This document shows positions 8,096-16,657 of a DNA stretch of 64,000 nucleotides, piece after piece. The position numbers and the translations under genes were made by a program. Every line of letters begins with the position of its first letter. The stretch's first letter is position 1. The stretch is from Actinoplanes subtropicus (GTDB taxonomy: Bacteria > Actinomycetota > Actinomycetes > Mycobacteriales > Micromonosporaceae): contig NZ_JOJL01000004.1 in assembly GCF_000721705.1 (NCBI RefSeq), positions 496,001-560,000 on the forward strand, given 5' to 3'. Below the pieces are notes generated by a model. It worked only from the letters and a program-made list of their open reading frames with translations. It had not been told where the DNA came from and ran no database searches.

Positions 8096-8743
8096 ATGCA
8101 CCCGCAGCCGCCGCTACGCACCTTTCACGTCGCCGGAACACCCAAGACCATGCTTGCGTACGATCGATGGGGCTCGTTCGGCCGTCCCGTCGTGCTGGTG
8201 CACGGGCTGCTGTTCGACCGCACCATGTGGTGGCCGGTCGCCGCCGAGCTGGCCTCGGCCCGCTGCACGGTGGTCGCCCCCGACCTGCCCGGCCACGGTC
8301 AGTCCCCGGCCCGCGACCGCTGCCGCCTGGAGACGCTCGCCGCCGAGCTCGCCCGGCTGGTCGACGGCCTGTTCCTGCACCGGGCGCCGATCGTCGTGGC
8401 GCACGCCGGGGCGGCCCCGCTGGCGACCGCCTTCGCGGCCGGCTACGCCACCCACGCCGTGGTCACCCTCGACGAGCCGCCGGACGGTGCCACCGGACCG
8501 GACGACCTCGTCGACGCGGCCGGCCTCGACCGGGTGCCGGCGGCCTTCCGGTACTACGCCCGGCCCCGCCGCGAGCCGGCGCTGTTCCACGCGTACGCAA
8601 GCTGGCTCGCGAAACCACCCACCCGCCGCAACCAGCCCGCCCTGGCCGGCGGCACGCGCAGCGGGCCCGCCCGGCCGGAAACACGCTTCGCGCCGCTGAC
8701 CGATCCGGCGGGTTTCGCCACCCAGCTCCGCGCCCTGCTGTGA
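8096..8743 (+). CDS. Alpha/beta-hydrolase fold protein lacking the usual nucleophile
   Basis: 215 aa. The fold is clear: oxyanion loop VVLVHGLLFDRTMWWPVA, then VVAPDLPGHGQSP. The nucleophile elbow, normally G-H-S-x-G, reads VVAHAGAAPLA here, with alanine where the serine should be. The cap region is short and no clear catalytic histidine follows in the last 40 residues. So it is probably not a classical esterase: either an inactive or binding homologue, or a cofactor-free variant of the fold. It follows the CDF gene by 47 nt in the same direction. Confidence 0.7.
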   Translation: MHPQPPLRTFHVAGTPKTMLAYDRWGSFGRPVVLVHGLLFDRTMWWPVAAELASARCTVVAPDLPGHGQSPARDRCRLETLAAELARLVDGLFLHRAPIVVAHAGAAPLATAFAAGYATHAVVTLDEPPDGATGPDDLVDAAGLDRVPAAFRYYARPRREPALFHAYASWLAKPPTRRNQPALAGGTRSGPARPETRFAPLTDPAGFATQLRALL

Positions 8744-8853
8744 CATCCGGCCGGGCGGCGGATCGTGGTGCCGTTGCCCCGTGCGGGGCATACCGCGCGG
8801 CGCATAGCATGTGGCGTCGGGGCGTTTCCGGGGCAGCGCGGGCGGGAGAGATC

Positions 8854-9495
8854 ATGGGCGAGGACTTCCAGGACACGCTCGCCCGGGTCACCAGCTCCCT
8901 GGTGACCATGGCCAAGGCCGTCCGGGAGGCGATGCGGCAGGCCAGCGCGGCCCTGCTCGCCGCGAACCCCACCATTGCTCAGCAGGTGACCGTGCGGGCC
9001 GCCGAGATCGAGGTGCTCTACCGGGTGGTCGACGACCGGGTCTTCGACCTGATCCTGCGCCGGCAGCCGGTCGCCGACGAGCTGCGCACCGCGCTGACCG
9101 CGTTGCAGGCGGCGGCCGACCTCGAGCGGATGGGCGCCCTGGCCGCGCACGTCGCCCGGGCCACGCTGCGCCGGCATCCGAGCGCCGCGGTGGCGCCCGA
9201 GCTGACCGAGCTGTTCCGGGCGATGAGCAAGGTTGCCGACGAGCTGGCCGGGAAGATCGTGGCCGCCCTGGCCGGCAGCGACGCGACGCTCGCCGCCCAG
9301 CTCGACGGCGACGACGACGCGATGGACCAGCTGCACCGGCAGCTGTTCAGCGTGATGCTGCGGTCGGACTGGCCGCTCGGCGTGGAGGCGGCCATCGACG
9401 GCGCGCTGCTGGGCCGCTACTACGAGCGCTACGCCGACCACGCGGTCAACGTCAGCCAGCACGTGATGGTGCTGGTCGACGGCAAGGACGACTGA
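8854..9495 (+). CDS. PhoU-like phosphate-signalling protein
   Basis: 213 aa, all helical, with two PhoU repeats: an N-terminal three-helix bundle (about 5-95, with ALQAAADLERMGALAAHVA) and a C-terminal bundle (about 110-205, ending GRYYERYADHAVNVSQHVMVLVDG). The E-x-x-x-D metal-contact pattern is visible in both (ADLERMGALAAH and ERYADHAVN). PhoU relays the state of the Pst transporter to a PhoR-type kinase and moderates phosphate uptake. No pst or pho genes are adjacent, so this may be a stand-alone copy. The ATG has CGGGAGAG just upstream. Confidence 0.85.
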   Translation: MGEDFQDTLARVTSSLVTMAKAVREAMRQASAALLAANPTIAQQVTVRAAEIEVLYRVVDDRVFDLILRRQPVADELRTALTALQAAADLERMGALAAHVARATLRRHPSAAVAPELTELFRAMSKVADELAGKIVAALAGSDATLAAQLDGDDDAMDQLHRQLFSVMLRSDWPLGVEAAIDGALLGRYYERYADHAVNVSQHVMVLVDGKDD

Positions 9496-9500
9496 ACCGG

Positions 9501-9563
9501 TCAGCGTCTCGCGGCGAAGCCCGCCTTCTCCATCGCCAGCCCCAGCGCGTCGAGCCGCTCGCG
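9501..9563 (-). other. In-frame 20-codon tail after the ArsR-type gene's stop
   Basis: Directly after the TGA of the regulator (9564-9566), the same frame continues for 20 codons, RERLDALGLAMEKAGFAARR, to a second TGA at 9501-9503. It reads like real coding sequence. It may be the end of a longer ancestral protein, a remnant of another gene, or chance. Confidence 0.25.
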
Positions 9564-10133
9564 TCAATGATCCGCGTCCGGCAGAGTGGGCGCGTCGGTG
9601 GGATAGAGCCCGGCGACGAAGCCGTACACCTGATCGCCCGAGCGCGGGATCTGCGCGAACCGCCGGGCCACCGCCTGCACCTCGGCCCAGAAGGCGCGGA
9701 CCTCCTCGACCGGGATCCGGGCGTGCACCAGCGTGCACCGCAGGTCGTCGGCCGCGTGCGCCGCGGCCGACTCGGCCGCCGCCGCGGCCAGGCCGTTCAT
9801 CGAGGCGACCACCTGGGCCTCGGCCCGGTTCAGGGCGCCGACGTAGTACGTCCGCGCCACCCGCCCGTAGTAGCGTTCGTCGATCGCCCGTACCCGCCGG
9901 GTCCGCACCACCCGCAGCAGCCCGGCCTCGGTCAGCAGGTTCACGTGGTACGCGACGCTGCTCTTCGGCCGGTCCACCGCCTTTGCCATCTCGGTGACCG
10001 TCGCGGCCCGTTCGAGGACCAGTTCGAGCAGCGTCCCGCGCAGCGGGTCGGCCAGCGCCCGCAACTGCTCGGGCGCGGTGACCACGAGCAAGTCGTCCAG
10101 CTCGTAGTCGGGGATCTGCTGATTGACCGACAT
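9564..10133 (-). CDS. ArsR-type winged-helix regulator
   Basis: 189 aa. The winged helix occupies about residues 20-95: LRALADPLRGTLLELVLER, then recognition helix DRPKSSVAYHVNLLTEAG and wing LLRVVRTRRVRA. The C-terminal half (about 100-185) is a helical ligand or dimer domain like those of multi-domain ArsR/HTH_20 regulators; no Cys-based metal motif is seen. It diverges from the dienelactone-hydrolase-like gene with only 66 nt between them, which is the classical layout for local control. Effector unknown. Confidence 0.82.
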   Translation of the reverse strand: MSVNQQIPDYELDDLLVVTAPEQLRALADPLRGTLLELVLERAATVTEMAKAVDRPKSSVAYHVNLLTEAGLLRVVRTRRVRAIDERYYGRVARTYYVGALNRAEAQVVASMNGLAAAAAESAAAHAADDLRCTLVHARIPVEEVRAFWAEVQAVARRFAQIPRSGDQVYGFVAGLYPTDAPTLPDADH

Positions 10134-10199
10134 TTCCCGACCGTTCTAAAGTATTGGATCGTTCGACCCATCCCGTCCAGAGCCAGGAGTCTAGAGGTC

Positions 10200-10784
10200 A
10201 TGGCCGAAGTAGTGCTCTACCACCATCTGCAGGGTCTTACCGACGGCGTGCGCGCGTTCGCCGACCGGCTGCGGGCCGGCGGTCACGTCGTCCACACGCC
10301 CGACCTGTTCGACGGCGCGTTGCCGGGCAGCCTCGACGAGGGCTTCGCGCTGTCGCAGCGGATCGGTGACGAGGTCATCGCCGCCCGGGCCACCAGCGAT
10401 CTTCCGGGAACCGCCGTCTTCGCCGGCCTCTCGTTCGGCGTGCTGACCGCCCAGCGCCTCGCCCAGACCCGTCCCGGCGCGCGCGGCGCCCTGCTCTACG
10501 AGGCCTGCCTGCCGATCCACGGTGAGTGGGCGATCGGCCCGTGGCCGGCCGGCGTCCCGGTGCAGATCCACGGCATGGACAAGGACCCCTTCTTCGCTCT
10601 CGAGGGCGACGTCGACGCCGCGCGCGACCTCGTCGAGACCATCGGACAAGATCAAGGGCAGCTGTTCCTGTACGCCGGGGACCGGCACCTGTTCACCGAC
10701 TCGTCGCTGCCCTCGTTCGATGCGGCGGCCACCGACCTGGTGGTCGAGCGCTCGCTGGAGTTCCTCGGCAGGCTGACGTTCTGA
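10200..10784 (+). CDS. Dienelactone-hydrolase family protein
   Basis: 194 aa, compact alpha/beta fold. N-terminal VVLYHHLQGL, then the nucleophile elbow FAGLSFGVLTA with serine in place of the cysteine of true dienelactone hydrolases, then an acid in GMDKDPFF and a histidine in GDRHLFTD. Length matches the small DLH group. Substrate unknown. It is transcribed away from the ArsR-type regulator and is presumably its target. Confidence 0.8.
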   Translation: MAEVVLYHHLQGLTDGVRAFADRLRAGGHVVHTPDLFDGALPGSLDEGFALSQRIGDEVIAARATSDLPGTAVFAGLSFGVLTAQRLAQTRPGARGALLYEACLPIHGEWAIGPWPAGVPVQIHGMDKDPFFALEGDVDAARDLVETIGQDQGQLFLYAGDRHLFTDSSLPSFDAAATDLVVERSLEFLGRLTF

Positions 10785-10854
10785 GGCGTGTTTCCGGGCC
10801 GGTGATGCCGCGACCGAGCAAGAGTGCTCAAGCGGGGGTATCGGAGCGGTTATT

Positions 10855-10876
10855 TGCAACTATCGCGATGAGTGCA
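10855..10876. promoter_or_regulatory. 22-bp dyad TGCA-N3-ATCGCGAT-N3-TGCA, candidate metal-regulator operator
   Basis: Symmetric about 10865/10866: outer TGCA boxes at 10855-10858 and 10873-10876 and a perfect ATCGCGAT core at 10862-10869. It ends 13 nt before the ATG of the ZitB-like exporter and overlaps two earlier possible start codons. Repressors of the ArsR/SmtB type bind dyads of this size in front of metal exporters. Confidence 0.45.
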
Positions 10877-10889
10877 TATGTTTGGGGGC

Positions 10890-11813
10890 ATGCCGACGCA
10901 CGACCACGACCACGGTGTCCCGGCCGGCGCCGACCGCCGGTGGCTGACGCTCGCGCTCGCCCTGATCGGCGTCTTCATGGCCGGCGAGGTCGTGGTCGGC
11001 CTGATCGCCGGCTCGCTCGCGCTGCTGTCCGACGCGGCCCACATGCTGACGGACGCCGGCGCCATCGTGCTCGCCCTGATCGCGATGCGCCTGGCCGCCC
11101 GGCCGCCGCGCGGCGGCTACACGTACGGCCTGAAGCGCGCGGAGATCCTCTCCGCCCAGGCCAACGGCGTGACCATGCTGATCCTCGCGGCTTGGCTGGC
11201 GTTCGAGAGCGTCCGCCGGCTGATCGCCCCGCCGCCCGTCACCGGCTCGCTGGTCCTGATCACGGCGCTGGCCGGCGTGGTCGTCAACGTGGCGGCCGCG
11301 TGGGCGATGAGCCGCGCGAACCGGTCCAGCCTGAACATCGAGGGCGCCTTCCAGCACGTCGTCAACGACCTGTACGCGTTCATCGCCACCGCGGTGGCCG
11401 GCGTGGTGATCCTGACGACCGGCTTCGCCCGCGCCGACGCGATCGCGACCCTGGTCGTGGTCGCGCTGATGGTCAAGGCGGGGGTGGGGCTGGTCCGCGA
11501 GTCCGGGAGGATCTTCCTGGAGGCGGCCCCGTCCGGCCTCGACCCGCAGCGGATCGGCGACCGGCTCGCCGGGGTCGAGGGCGTGGTCGAGGTGCACGAC
11601 CTGCACGTCTGGCAGATCACCTCGGGCCAGCCGGCGCTGTCGGCGCACGTGCTGGTGGCCCCGGGCGGCGACTGCCACACCGTGCGGGCCGAGATCGAAC
11701 GGCTCCTGCACGACACGTACCACCTGACCCACAGCACGCTGCAGGTAGACCACGCCGACCTGTCGGTGCACTGCGAGGACGCCCACGGCGCCTCCTACCG
11801 GTCGCAGCCCTGA
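10890..11813 (+). CDS. Cation diffusion facilitator, ZitB/CzcD type (second copy)
   Basis: 307 aa. The short His/Asp-rich start MPTHDHDHGVP precedes six helices with the metal-site motifs LLSDAAHMLTD (helix 2) and QHVVNDLY (helix 5), and a cytoplasmic domain with VHDLHVWQITSG, typical of the ZitB/CzcD/ZnT group (Zn, Cd, Co export against protons). In-frame starts at 10872 (GTG) and 10878 (ATG) lie on top of the upstream dyad, so I prefer the ATG at 10890. It is a close paralogue of the gene at 22567-23607, differing mostly at the ends. Confidence 0.9.
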   Translation: MPTHDHDHGVPAGADRRWLTLALALIGVFMAGEVVVGLIAGSLALLSDAAHMLTDAGAIVLALIAMRLAARPPRGGYTYGLKRAEILSAQANGVTMLILAAWLAFESVRRLIAPPPVTGSLVLITALAGVVVNVAAAWAMSRANRSSLNIEGAFQHVVNDLYAFIATAVAGVVILTTGFARADAIATLVVVALMVKAGVGLVRESGRIFLEAAPSGLDPQRIGDRLAGVEGVVEVHDLHVWQITSGQPALSAHVLVAPGGDCHTVRAEIERLLHDTYHLTHSTLQVDHADLSVHCEDAHGASYRSQP

Positions 11814-11864
11814 GCTCGGCGATGAGCGCGCGGCGCTGTCGAGCGGAGCGATTCCGGCCGGAGC

Positions 11865-11898
11865 GGGGCCGGGCACCGCAGTGCGGGCGCCCGGCCCC
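11865..11898 (+). terminator. Terminator hairpin after the CDF gene
   Basis: Perfect 10-bp arms GGGGCCGGGC (11865-11874) and GCCCGGCCCC (11889-11898) with a second small stem (CCGC/GCGG) inside the loop. It starts about 50 nt after the exporter's stop. No T-run follows, which is common in very GC-rich actinomycetes. Confidence 0.55.
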
Positions 11899-11912
11899 GC
11901 CGGCGGGACGTG

Positions 11913-12011
11913 CTATCGGCGGTCGACGAACGGCTGCGGTACCCCGATCCGGCCGTCGGACCAGGTGAAGTAGGTCCGGGCCGGAACAGTCCCGTCCGCG
12001 AGATGGTGCGC
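11913..12011 (-). pseudogene. C-terminal fragment of an unidentified gene
   Basis: On the minus strand the last ~33 codons before a TAG (11913-11915) read HLADGTVPARTYFTWSDGR and then IGVPQPFVDRR, which looks like authentic protein. The frame loses coding character where the aldehyde dehydrogenase remnant starts on the other strand. I do not recognise the family. Confidence 0.3.
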
Positions 12012-13040
12012 CAATGACACGGCGGCAGCCCTGGCCGCGGGCTGCCCGGTGGTGGTGAAGGCGCACCCGAGCCACCCGGGCACCTCGGAGATCGTGGCCG
12101 GCGCCGTTGCCGCCGCCGTCGCCGAACGCGGGCTGGCGGAGGGCGTCTTCTCGATGGTCTACGGCGGCGCGGAAACCGGGCAACGGCTCGCGGTACATCC
12201 CGCCGTCCGGGCGATCGCGTTCACCGGATCGAGGGCGGGCGGGCTGGCGCTGATGGCCGCCGCACGTTCCCGGCCGGTGCCGATCCAGGTCCACGCCGAG
12301 ATGTCCAGCGTCAACCCGTATTCCTGCTGCCCGCGGCGCTCGACTCGCGGGCCGGGGCGATCGGCGCGGAATTCGTGCAGTCGATGACCACGAGCAGCGG
12401 CCAGCTGTGCACCAGACCCGGCCTCGTCTTCGTGCCGGGGGCATCCGGCGCGACCCGGTTTCGTGCGGCCGTCCGGGCCGCCGTCGCCGCCGTGCCGGCG
12501 GCGCCGATGCTCAGCGAGCACGTCCGCGAGGCGTACGAATCCGGACTGCGCCTGATGCGGGAACACCCGGACACCGAGCTGCTCGGCTCCGGCGTACCCG
12601 ACCCGTCCATCGCCGAGGGCGGTGTCGCGCACGTCTTCGTCACCACCGCGGAAGCGTGGCTGCGCGAACCGGTGCTGGCGCGCGAGGTGTTCGGCCCCGC
12701 CGCCCTGGTGGTGCGGGTCGGCGATCCCGCCCAGCTGGCGACCATCGCCGAACGGCTCGAGGGCCAACTGGCCGCCACGGTCCACGCCGCCCCGCCCGAC
12801 GGCGAGCGGGCCCGCTCACTGCTGCCGACACTGGCCGAGAAGGCCGGCCGGATCATCGTCAACGGATGGCCGACCGGAGTCGAAGTCGGAACCGCCACCG
12901 TGCACGGCGGTCCCTTCCCCGCCACCTCCGACGGCAGCAGTACCTCGGTGGGAACGCTTGCCATCCACCGGTTCCTGCGGCCGGTGGCCTATCAGAACCT
13001 GCCACCGGACCTGCTGTACGGGATCGACACTCTCGGGTGA
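12012..13040 (+). pseudogene. NAD(P)-dependent aldehyde dehydrogenase, 5'-truncated and frameshifted
   Basis: Similarity to ketoglutarate-semialdehyde-type dehydrogenases begins abruptly at DTAAALAAGCPVVVKAHP. It continues through the NAD-binding FTGSRAGG and the MSSVNP segment, then shifts frame after position 12318, where one G seems missing from CCG(G)TATTC. The second frame resumes with FLLPAALDSRAGAIGAEF, the catalytic-cysteine region TTSSGQLCTRPG, EVFGPAALVV and a normal end at DTLG-TGA. About the first 130 residues are absent. Two independent lesions make this a dead gene. Intact homologues oxidise aldehydes in sugar-acid catabolism, which fits the uronate genes at 19-22 kb. Confidence 0.8.
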
Positions 13041-13179
13041 CGGGAGAGGTGGCTCCGGTAGCTTTCCGGGGACGGGGATCGACGTACGGCGGGACCGTTG
13101 CGGCCAAGGGGTGCGTGAGGTCAAGCGGCCGCTGGGGGCCTCCCGGCTGGGTAGTTAGACGGGTGCGGGCCCTCGCCCG

Positions 13180-13248
13180 GTTGTCCGGTTCCCGGATCGA
13201 CCACGGTGACTTTTCACACCGAGCCGGGCGGACAACGCCACGGGAACC
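13180..13248 (+). promoter_or_regulatory. Potential pseudoknot in the subtilase leader
   Basis: Two nested-crossing complementary pairs: GTTGTCC (13180-13186) with GGACAAC (13230-13236), and GGTTCCCG (13187-13194) with CGGGAACC (13241-13248). The order A-B-A'-B' is that of an H-type pseudoknot. A small hairpin CGGTG/CACCG (13204-13208/13217-13221) sits inside. The structure ends 18 nt before the GTG, which has no clear ribosome-binding site. It does not match a riboswitch class I can name. Confidence 0.35.
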
Positions 13249-13266
13249 CGCATCCCTCTAAGTCGT

Positions 13267-16200
13267 GTGAACCTCTCGCGGAAGACAGCAAGGATGCTCG
13301 CCGTCGGGTTGCTGGTGGCGGCGCTCGGCGGGGGCCCGACGGGCGCGGCGGCGGCCACCACGCCGTCGCTGCTGCCGGCCGGGCGGCCCTACACGGTGAC
13401 GCTGCTGACCGGTGACGTGGTGACCGTCGTCGGCAGGTCGTCGGGCTGCCCGCAGGTGAGCGTGCGCCCGGCCACCCCGAGCGGCGCGCTCACCCGCAGC
13501 TGCGGCCCCGACGGGCACGTGCGGGTGCTGCCGGCCCGGGTGGCGCCGCTGGTCGGCAAGGTGCTGGACCCGGCGCTGTTCGACGTGACGGCCCTGATCC
13601 TGGACGGCTACGACGACGCCCGTACGAAGGATCTGCCGCTCATCGTCCAGGGCCGCTCCCTCGCGGCCGACCCCCTCGTGGGCGGGCTGGCCGGGGCGAG
13701 GGCGCTGGCGAGCATCGCCGCGGTCTCCGGTCGCCGCGCGAAGGGGAGCGGCGCCTCGCTGATCGGATCGTTGACGGCCCGCTCGGCCGCGGCGACGCCG
13801 AAGGTGTGGCTGGACCGGCGGGTCCGGGCCACCCGGGCACCCGACGCGGGCACCGGCCGGCTGGACGACAACCTGCGCCAGATCGGCGCGCCGCAGGCGT
13901 GGCAGGCCGGGTACACCGGCCGGGGCGTCCGGGTCGCCGTGCTGGACACCGGCGTCGACGCCACCCACCCCGACCTCGCCGGCCGGATCGCCGAGAAGAG
14001 GGACTTCACCGCCGACGGCGGCGACGCCGTCGACCACTTCGGCCACGGCACCCACGTGGCGGCCACCATCGCCGGCAGCGGCGCGGCCTCGGGCGGCGCC
14101 CGCCGGGGCGTCGCGCCGGACGCGCGGCTGGTCGTGGGCAAGGTCCTCGGCGACGACGGCGACGGCAACGAGTCGCAGGTCATCGCCGGGATGGAGTGGG
14201 CCGCGAGCCGCGCCGCCGTGGTGAACCTGAGCCTCGGCGGGGACCCCAGCGACGGCACCGATCCGCTGTCCCAGGCGGTCGACGCGCTGACCAAGCAGAC
14301 CGGCGCGTTGTTCGTGATCGCGGCCGGCAACGACGGCCCGGCGGACGGCACGGTGGCCTCGCCGGGGTCGGCCGCCACCGCGCTGACCGTCGGCGCGGTG
14401 GACGGCGCCGACGCGCTCGCCGAGTTCTCCAGCCGCGGCCCGCTGGCCGGCAGCCGGGCCGCGAAGCCCGACCTGGTCGCGCCCGGCGTGGACATCGTCG
14501 CGGCCCGCGCGGCCGGCACCACGATGGGCCGGGCGGTCGACGGGCGCTACACGGCCGCGTCCGGCACCTCGATGGCCACCCCGCACGTCGCGGGCGCGGC
14601 CGCCGTCCTGGTCCAGCGCCACCCCGGCTGGCGGGCCGGGCAGCTCAAGGCCGCGCTGGTCGGGGCGGCCGACCCGGTCGCCGGCAACGACGCGTACGCG
14701 AGCGGCTCCGGCCGTCTCGACGTGGCGCGGGCCCTGTCCGGCGTGGTCAGCGCCACGCCGGCGGTCGACCTGGGTGTCCTCCCGTCCGCGGGGACCGGCA
14801 TCGCGGAGGCGAAGCCGGCCTGGACCGACAGCGGCACCGCCCCGGCCGACGTCACCCTCGGCGTGACGGCGACCGATCGGCATGGCAAGGCCGCTCCCGC
14901 CGGCGCCGTGTCGCTCGCCGGCCGGCGGGTGCGGCTCGCCGCGGGCGGCACCGGCGGCGCAACGCTGCGGGTGGACCGGGCGGCGTTCGCGGGCCGGCCC
15001 GGGCTCTACACGGCCGTGGTCACCGCGCGGGTCGGCGGTGCCGTGGTGGCCCGCACGCCGGTGACGTTCTACGCCGAGCCGCCGAGCTACGACCTCACCG
15101 TCGAGACGACCGCGATCCCGGGCACCCCGGCGGGCGCGAGCGGGTACGTCGGCGTGACGGTCGTCAACCTGGACGACCGCGCGATCTTCGCCGAGAACCA
15201 GTCCGCCGATCCGGGCGGCGCGGTGACCTTCCGGGTGCCGGCCGGCCGGTACAGCGTGATGGCCACCGCCATGACGTGGGCGGACCAGGATGAACGCTCG
15301 GCGCTCGGCGGCGACCCGGACGTGGCGATCACCGGCGACCGGACGATGAAGCTGGACTTCGCCGGGGCCGGACGGCTGAGCGGCAGCGTCGACGGCGTGG
15401 CCACGGAGGCCACCTCGCTCGGCTTCATGTTCGTCCAGACGCCGCGGCACGGCTCCGGCTGGTCCGACTTCGCGTTCGTCTGGGGCGACCCGGCCAAGGC
15501 CGGGAACGTGTTCCTGCTGCCGGCCAAGGGCGCGGCCGGGATCGGGACGTTCCGGACGTACGGTGCGTTCAGCCTGGTCGCTTCGAGTGGCGAGCTTTAC
15601 GACCTGACGCATTCGTACGGCGGCGTCATCCCGGCGGATCCGGCCTACCGGGTCACCGCCGCCGAACGGGCCCGCCTCGCCCGGATCGACCAGCACTTCG
15701 ACCGGCTCGACACGCCGGAGTCGGCGACCGGGCACAAGCGATACGGGCTCACCCCGGACGGCGAGCTCTTCAACGAGAACAGCACCGGCCCGCTCACCGG
15801 CGACCGCACCGACTACGTGACGCCCGGCTACGCCTGGGTGGACGAGGCGTTCTGGAACGGCACCGTCGTCCAGGAGGCGGCCACGACGTACGCGCCGGGC
15901 AGCCGGCAGGCGAAGACGTGGATCCGGCAGCCGTTGCACTCGGACTGGTACGACGACCCGGCCGGCTCCCCGAGCGAGTGCGCGCCGGCGGCGCCGAGCC
16001 GTACCAGGGGCAACCTGCACATCGAGATGGTCACGCTGACCGACCAGCACCAGCGGTTCGACTGCCTGGCCGGCGGCTGGGGCCTGGCCATCAAGCCCAC
16101 GCTCACGTTGTCGCGCGACGGCACAACGGTGGCCGAGGTGCACAACACGCGCGGCGACTTCACCCTCCCGCGGCAGGCGGCCGACTACCGCCTGACGTAC

Positions 16201-16614
16201 GACCTCGACAACTCCGCGTTCCTGCCGGTGTCCACCCGGGTCACCACGTCGTACACGTTCCGGTCGGCCGGCCCGCGGGACACTTCCCGCGTCCCGCTGC
16301 CACTGCTGTCGGTCGACTACACGCTGCCGCTGGACCCGGCCAACCACCCGATCCCCGGCGGCACGGCGACCTTCGCGGTACGCCAGGCACACGGAATACC
16401 GGCGCAGGCCGTCACCGCACTCACCGTGGCCACGTCGCTGGACGGCGGCGCCACCTGGCAGCCGGCGCAGGTCAGCCGGTCGGCCGCGGACGCGTTCCAG
16501 GCCGTCCTTCCCCAGCCGGCCACGGGCCAAACGGTCTCCCTGCACGTGACGGCGAACGGTGACGCCGGCAGCGGCATCGACCAGACCATCATCGACGCCT
16601 ACCGCGCCGGATAG
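13267..16614 (+). CDS. Secreted subtilisin-like serine protease, large multidomain (S8)
   Basis: 1115 aa. Signal peptide about 1-33 (SRKTARMLAVGLLVAALGGG). A propeptide region follows. The catalytic domain is about residues 210-480 with the full triad: VLDTGVDATHPDL (Asp227), DHFGHGTHVAATIAG (His260) and ASGTSMATPHVAGAA (Ser435), plus the oxyanion AAGNDGP motif. About 620 further residues form beta-rich C-terminal domains, which makes this one of the very large actinomycete subtilases. Secreted, probably degrading extracellular protein. The GTG lacks an obvious ribosome-binding site; an ATG nine codons later has GCAAGG in front but would shorten the signal peptide. A strong terminator follows. 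Confidence 0.92.
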   Translation: MNLSRKTARMLAVGLLVAALGGGPTGAAAATTPSLLPAGRPYTVTLLTGDVVTVVGRSSGCPQVSVRPATPSGALTRSCGPDGHVRVLPARVAPLVGKVLDPALFDVTALILDGYDDARTKDLPLIVQGRSLAADPLVGGLAGARALASIAAVSGRRAKGSGASLIGSLTARSAAATPKVWLDRRVRATRAPDAGTGRLDDNLRQIGAPQAWQAGYTGRGVRVAVLDTGVDATHPDLAGRIAEKRDFTADGGDAVDHFGHGTHVAATIAGSGAASGGARRGVAPDARLVVGKVLGDDGDGNESQVIAGMEWAASRAAVVNLSLGGDPSDGTDPLSQAVDALTKQTGALFVIAAGNDGPADGTVASPGSAATALTVGAVDGADALAEFSSRGPLAGSRAAKPDLVAPGVDIVAARAAGTTMGRAVDGRYTAASGTSMATPHVAGAAAVLVQRHPGWRAGQLKAALVGAADPVAGNDAYASGSGRLDVARALSGVVSATPAVDLGVLPSAGTGIAEAKPAWTDSGTAPADVTLGVTATDRHGKAAPAGAVSLAGRRVRLAAGGTGGATLRVDRAAFAGRPGLYTAVVTARVGGAVVARTPVTFYAEPPSYDLTVETTAIPGTPAGASGYVGVTVVNLDDRAIFAENQSADPGGAVTFRVPAGRYSVMATAMTWADQDERSALGGDPDVAITGDRTMKLDFAGAGRLSGSVDGVATEATSLGFMFVQTPRHGSGWSDFAFVWGDPAKAGNVFLLPAKGAAGIGTFRTYGAFSLVASSGELYDLTHSYGGVIPADPAYRVTAAERARLARIDQHFDRLDTPESATGHKRYGLTPDGELFNENSTGPLTGDRTDYVTPGYAWVDEAFWNGTVVQEAATTYAPGSRQAKTWIRQPLHSDWYDDPAGSPSECAPAAPSRTRGNLHIEMVTLTDQHQRFDCLAGGWGLAIKPTLTLSRDGTTVAEVHNTRGDFTLPRQAADYRLTYDLDNSAFLPVSTRVTTSYTFRSAGPRDTSRVPLPLLSVDYTLPLDPANHPIPGGTATFAVRQAHGIPAQAVTALTVATSLDGGATWQPAQVSRSAADAFQAVLPQPATGQTVSLHVTANGDAGSGIDQTIIDAYRAG

Positions 16615-16626
16615 CCCACACCCCGA

Positions 16627-16657
16627 AGGCCCGCGGATCCTCGCGATCCGCGGGCCT
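16627..16657 (+). terminator. Strong terminator after the subtilase
   Basis: Perfect 13-bp stem AGGCCCGCGGATC (16627-16639) with GATCCGCGGGCCT (16645-16657) and a 5-nt loop, starting 13 nt after the stop codon. The longest perfect stem noticed in the window. Confidence 0.7.

Noticed and set aside
13180..13248. A known riboswitch (cyclic-di-AMP, SAM or other) before the subtilase
   Set aside because: The conserved cores of these classes, as far as I can recall them, are absent; only the paired segments are reported.
13258..16545. A 1095-codon minus-strand frame
   Set aside because: Shadow of the subtilase gene; composition is Arg/Gly/Val-rich and no motif is recognisable.
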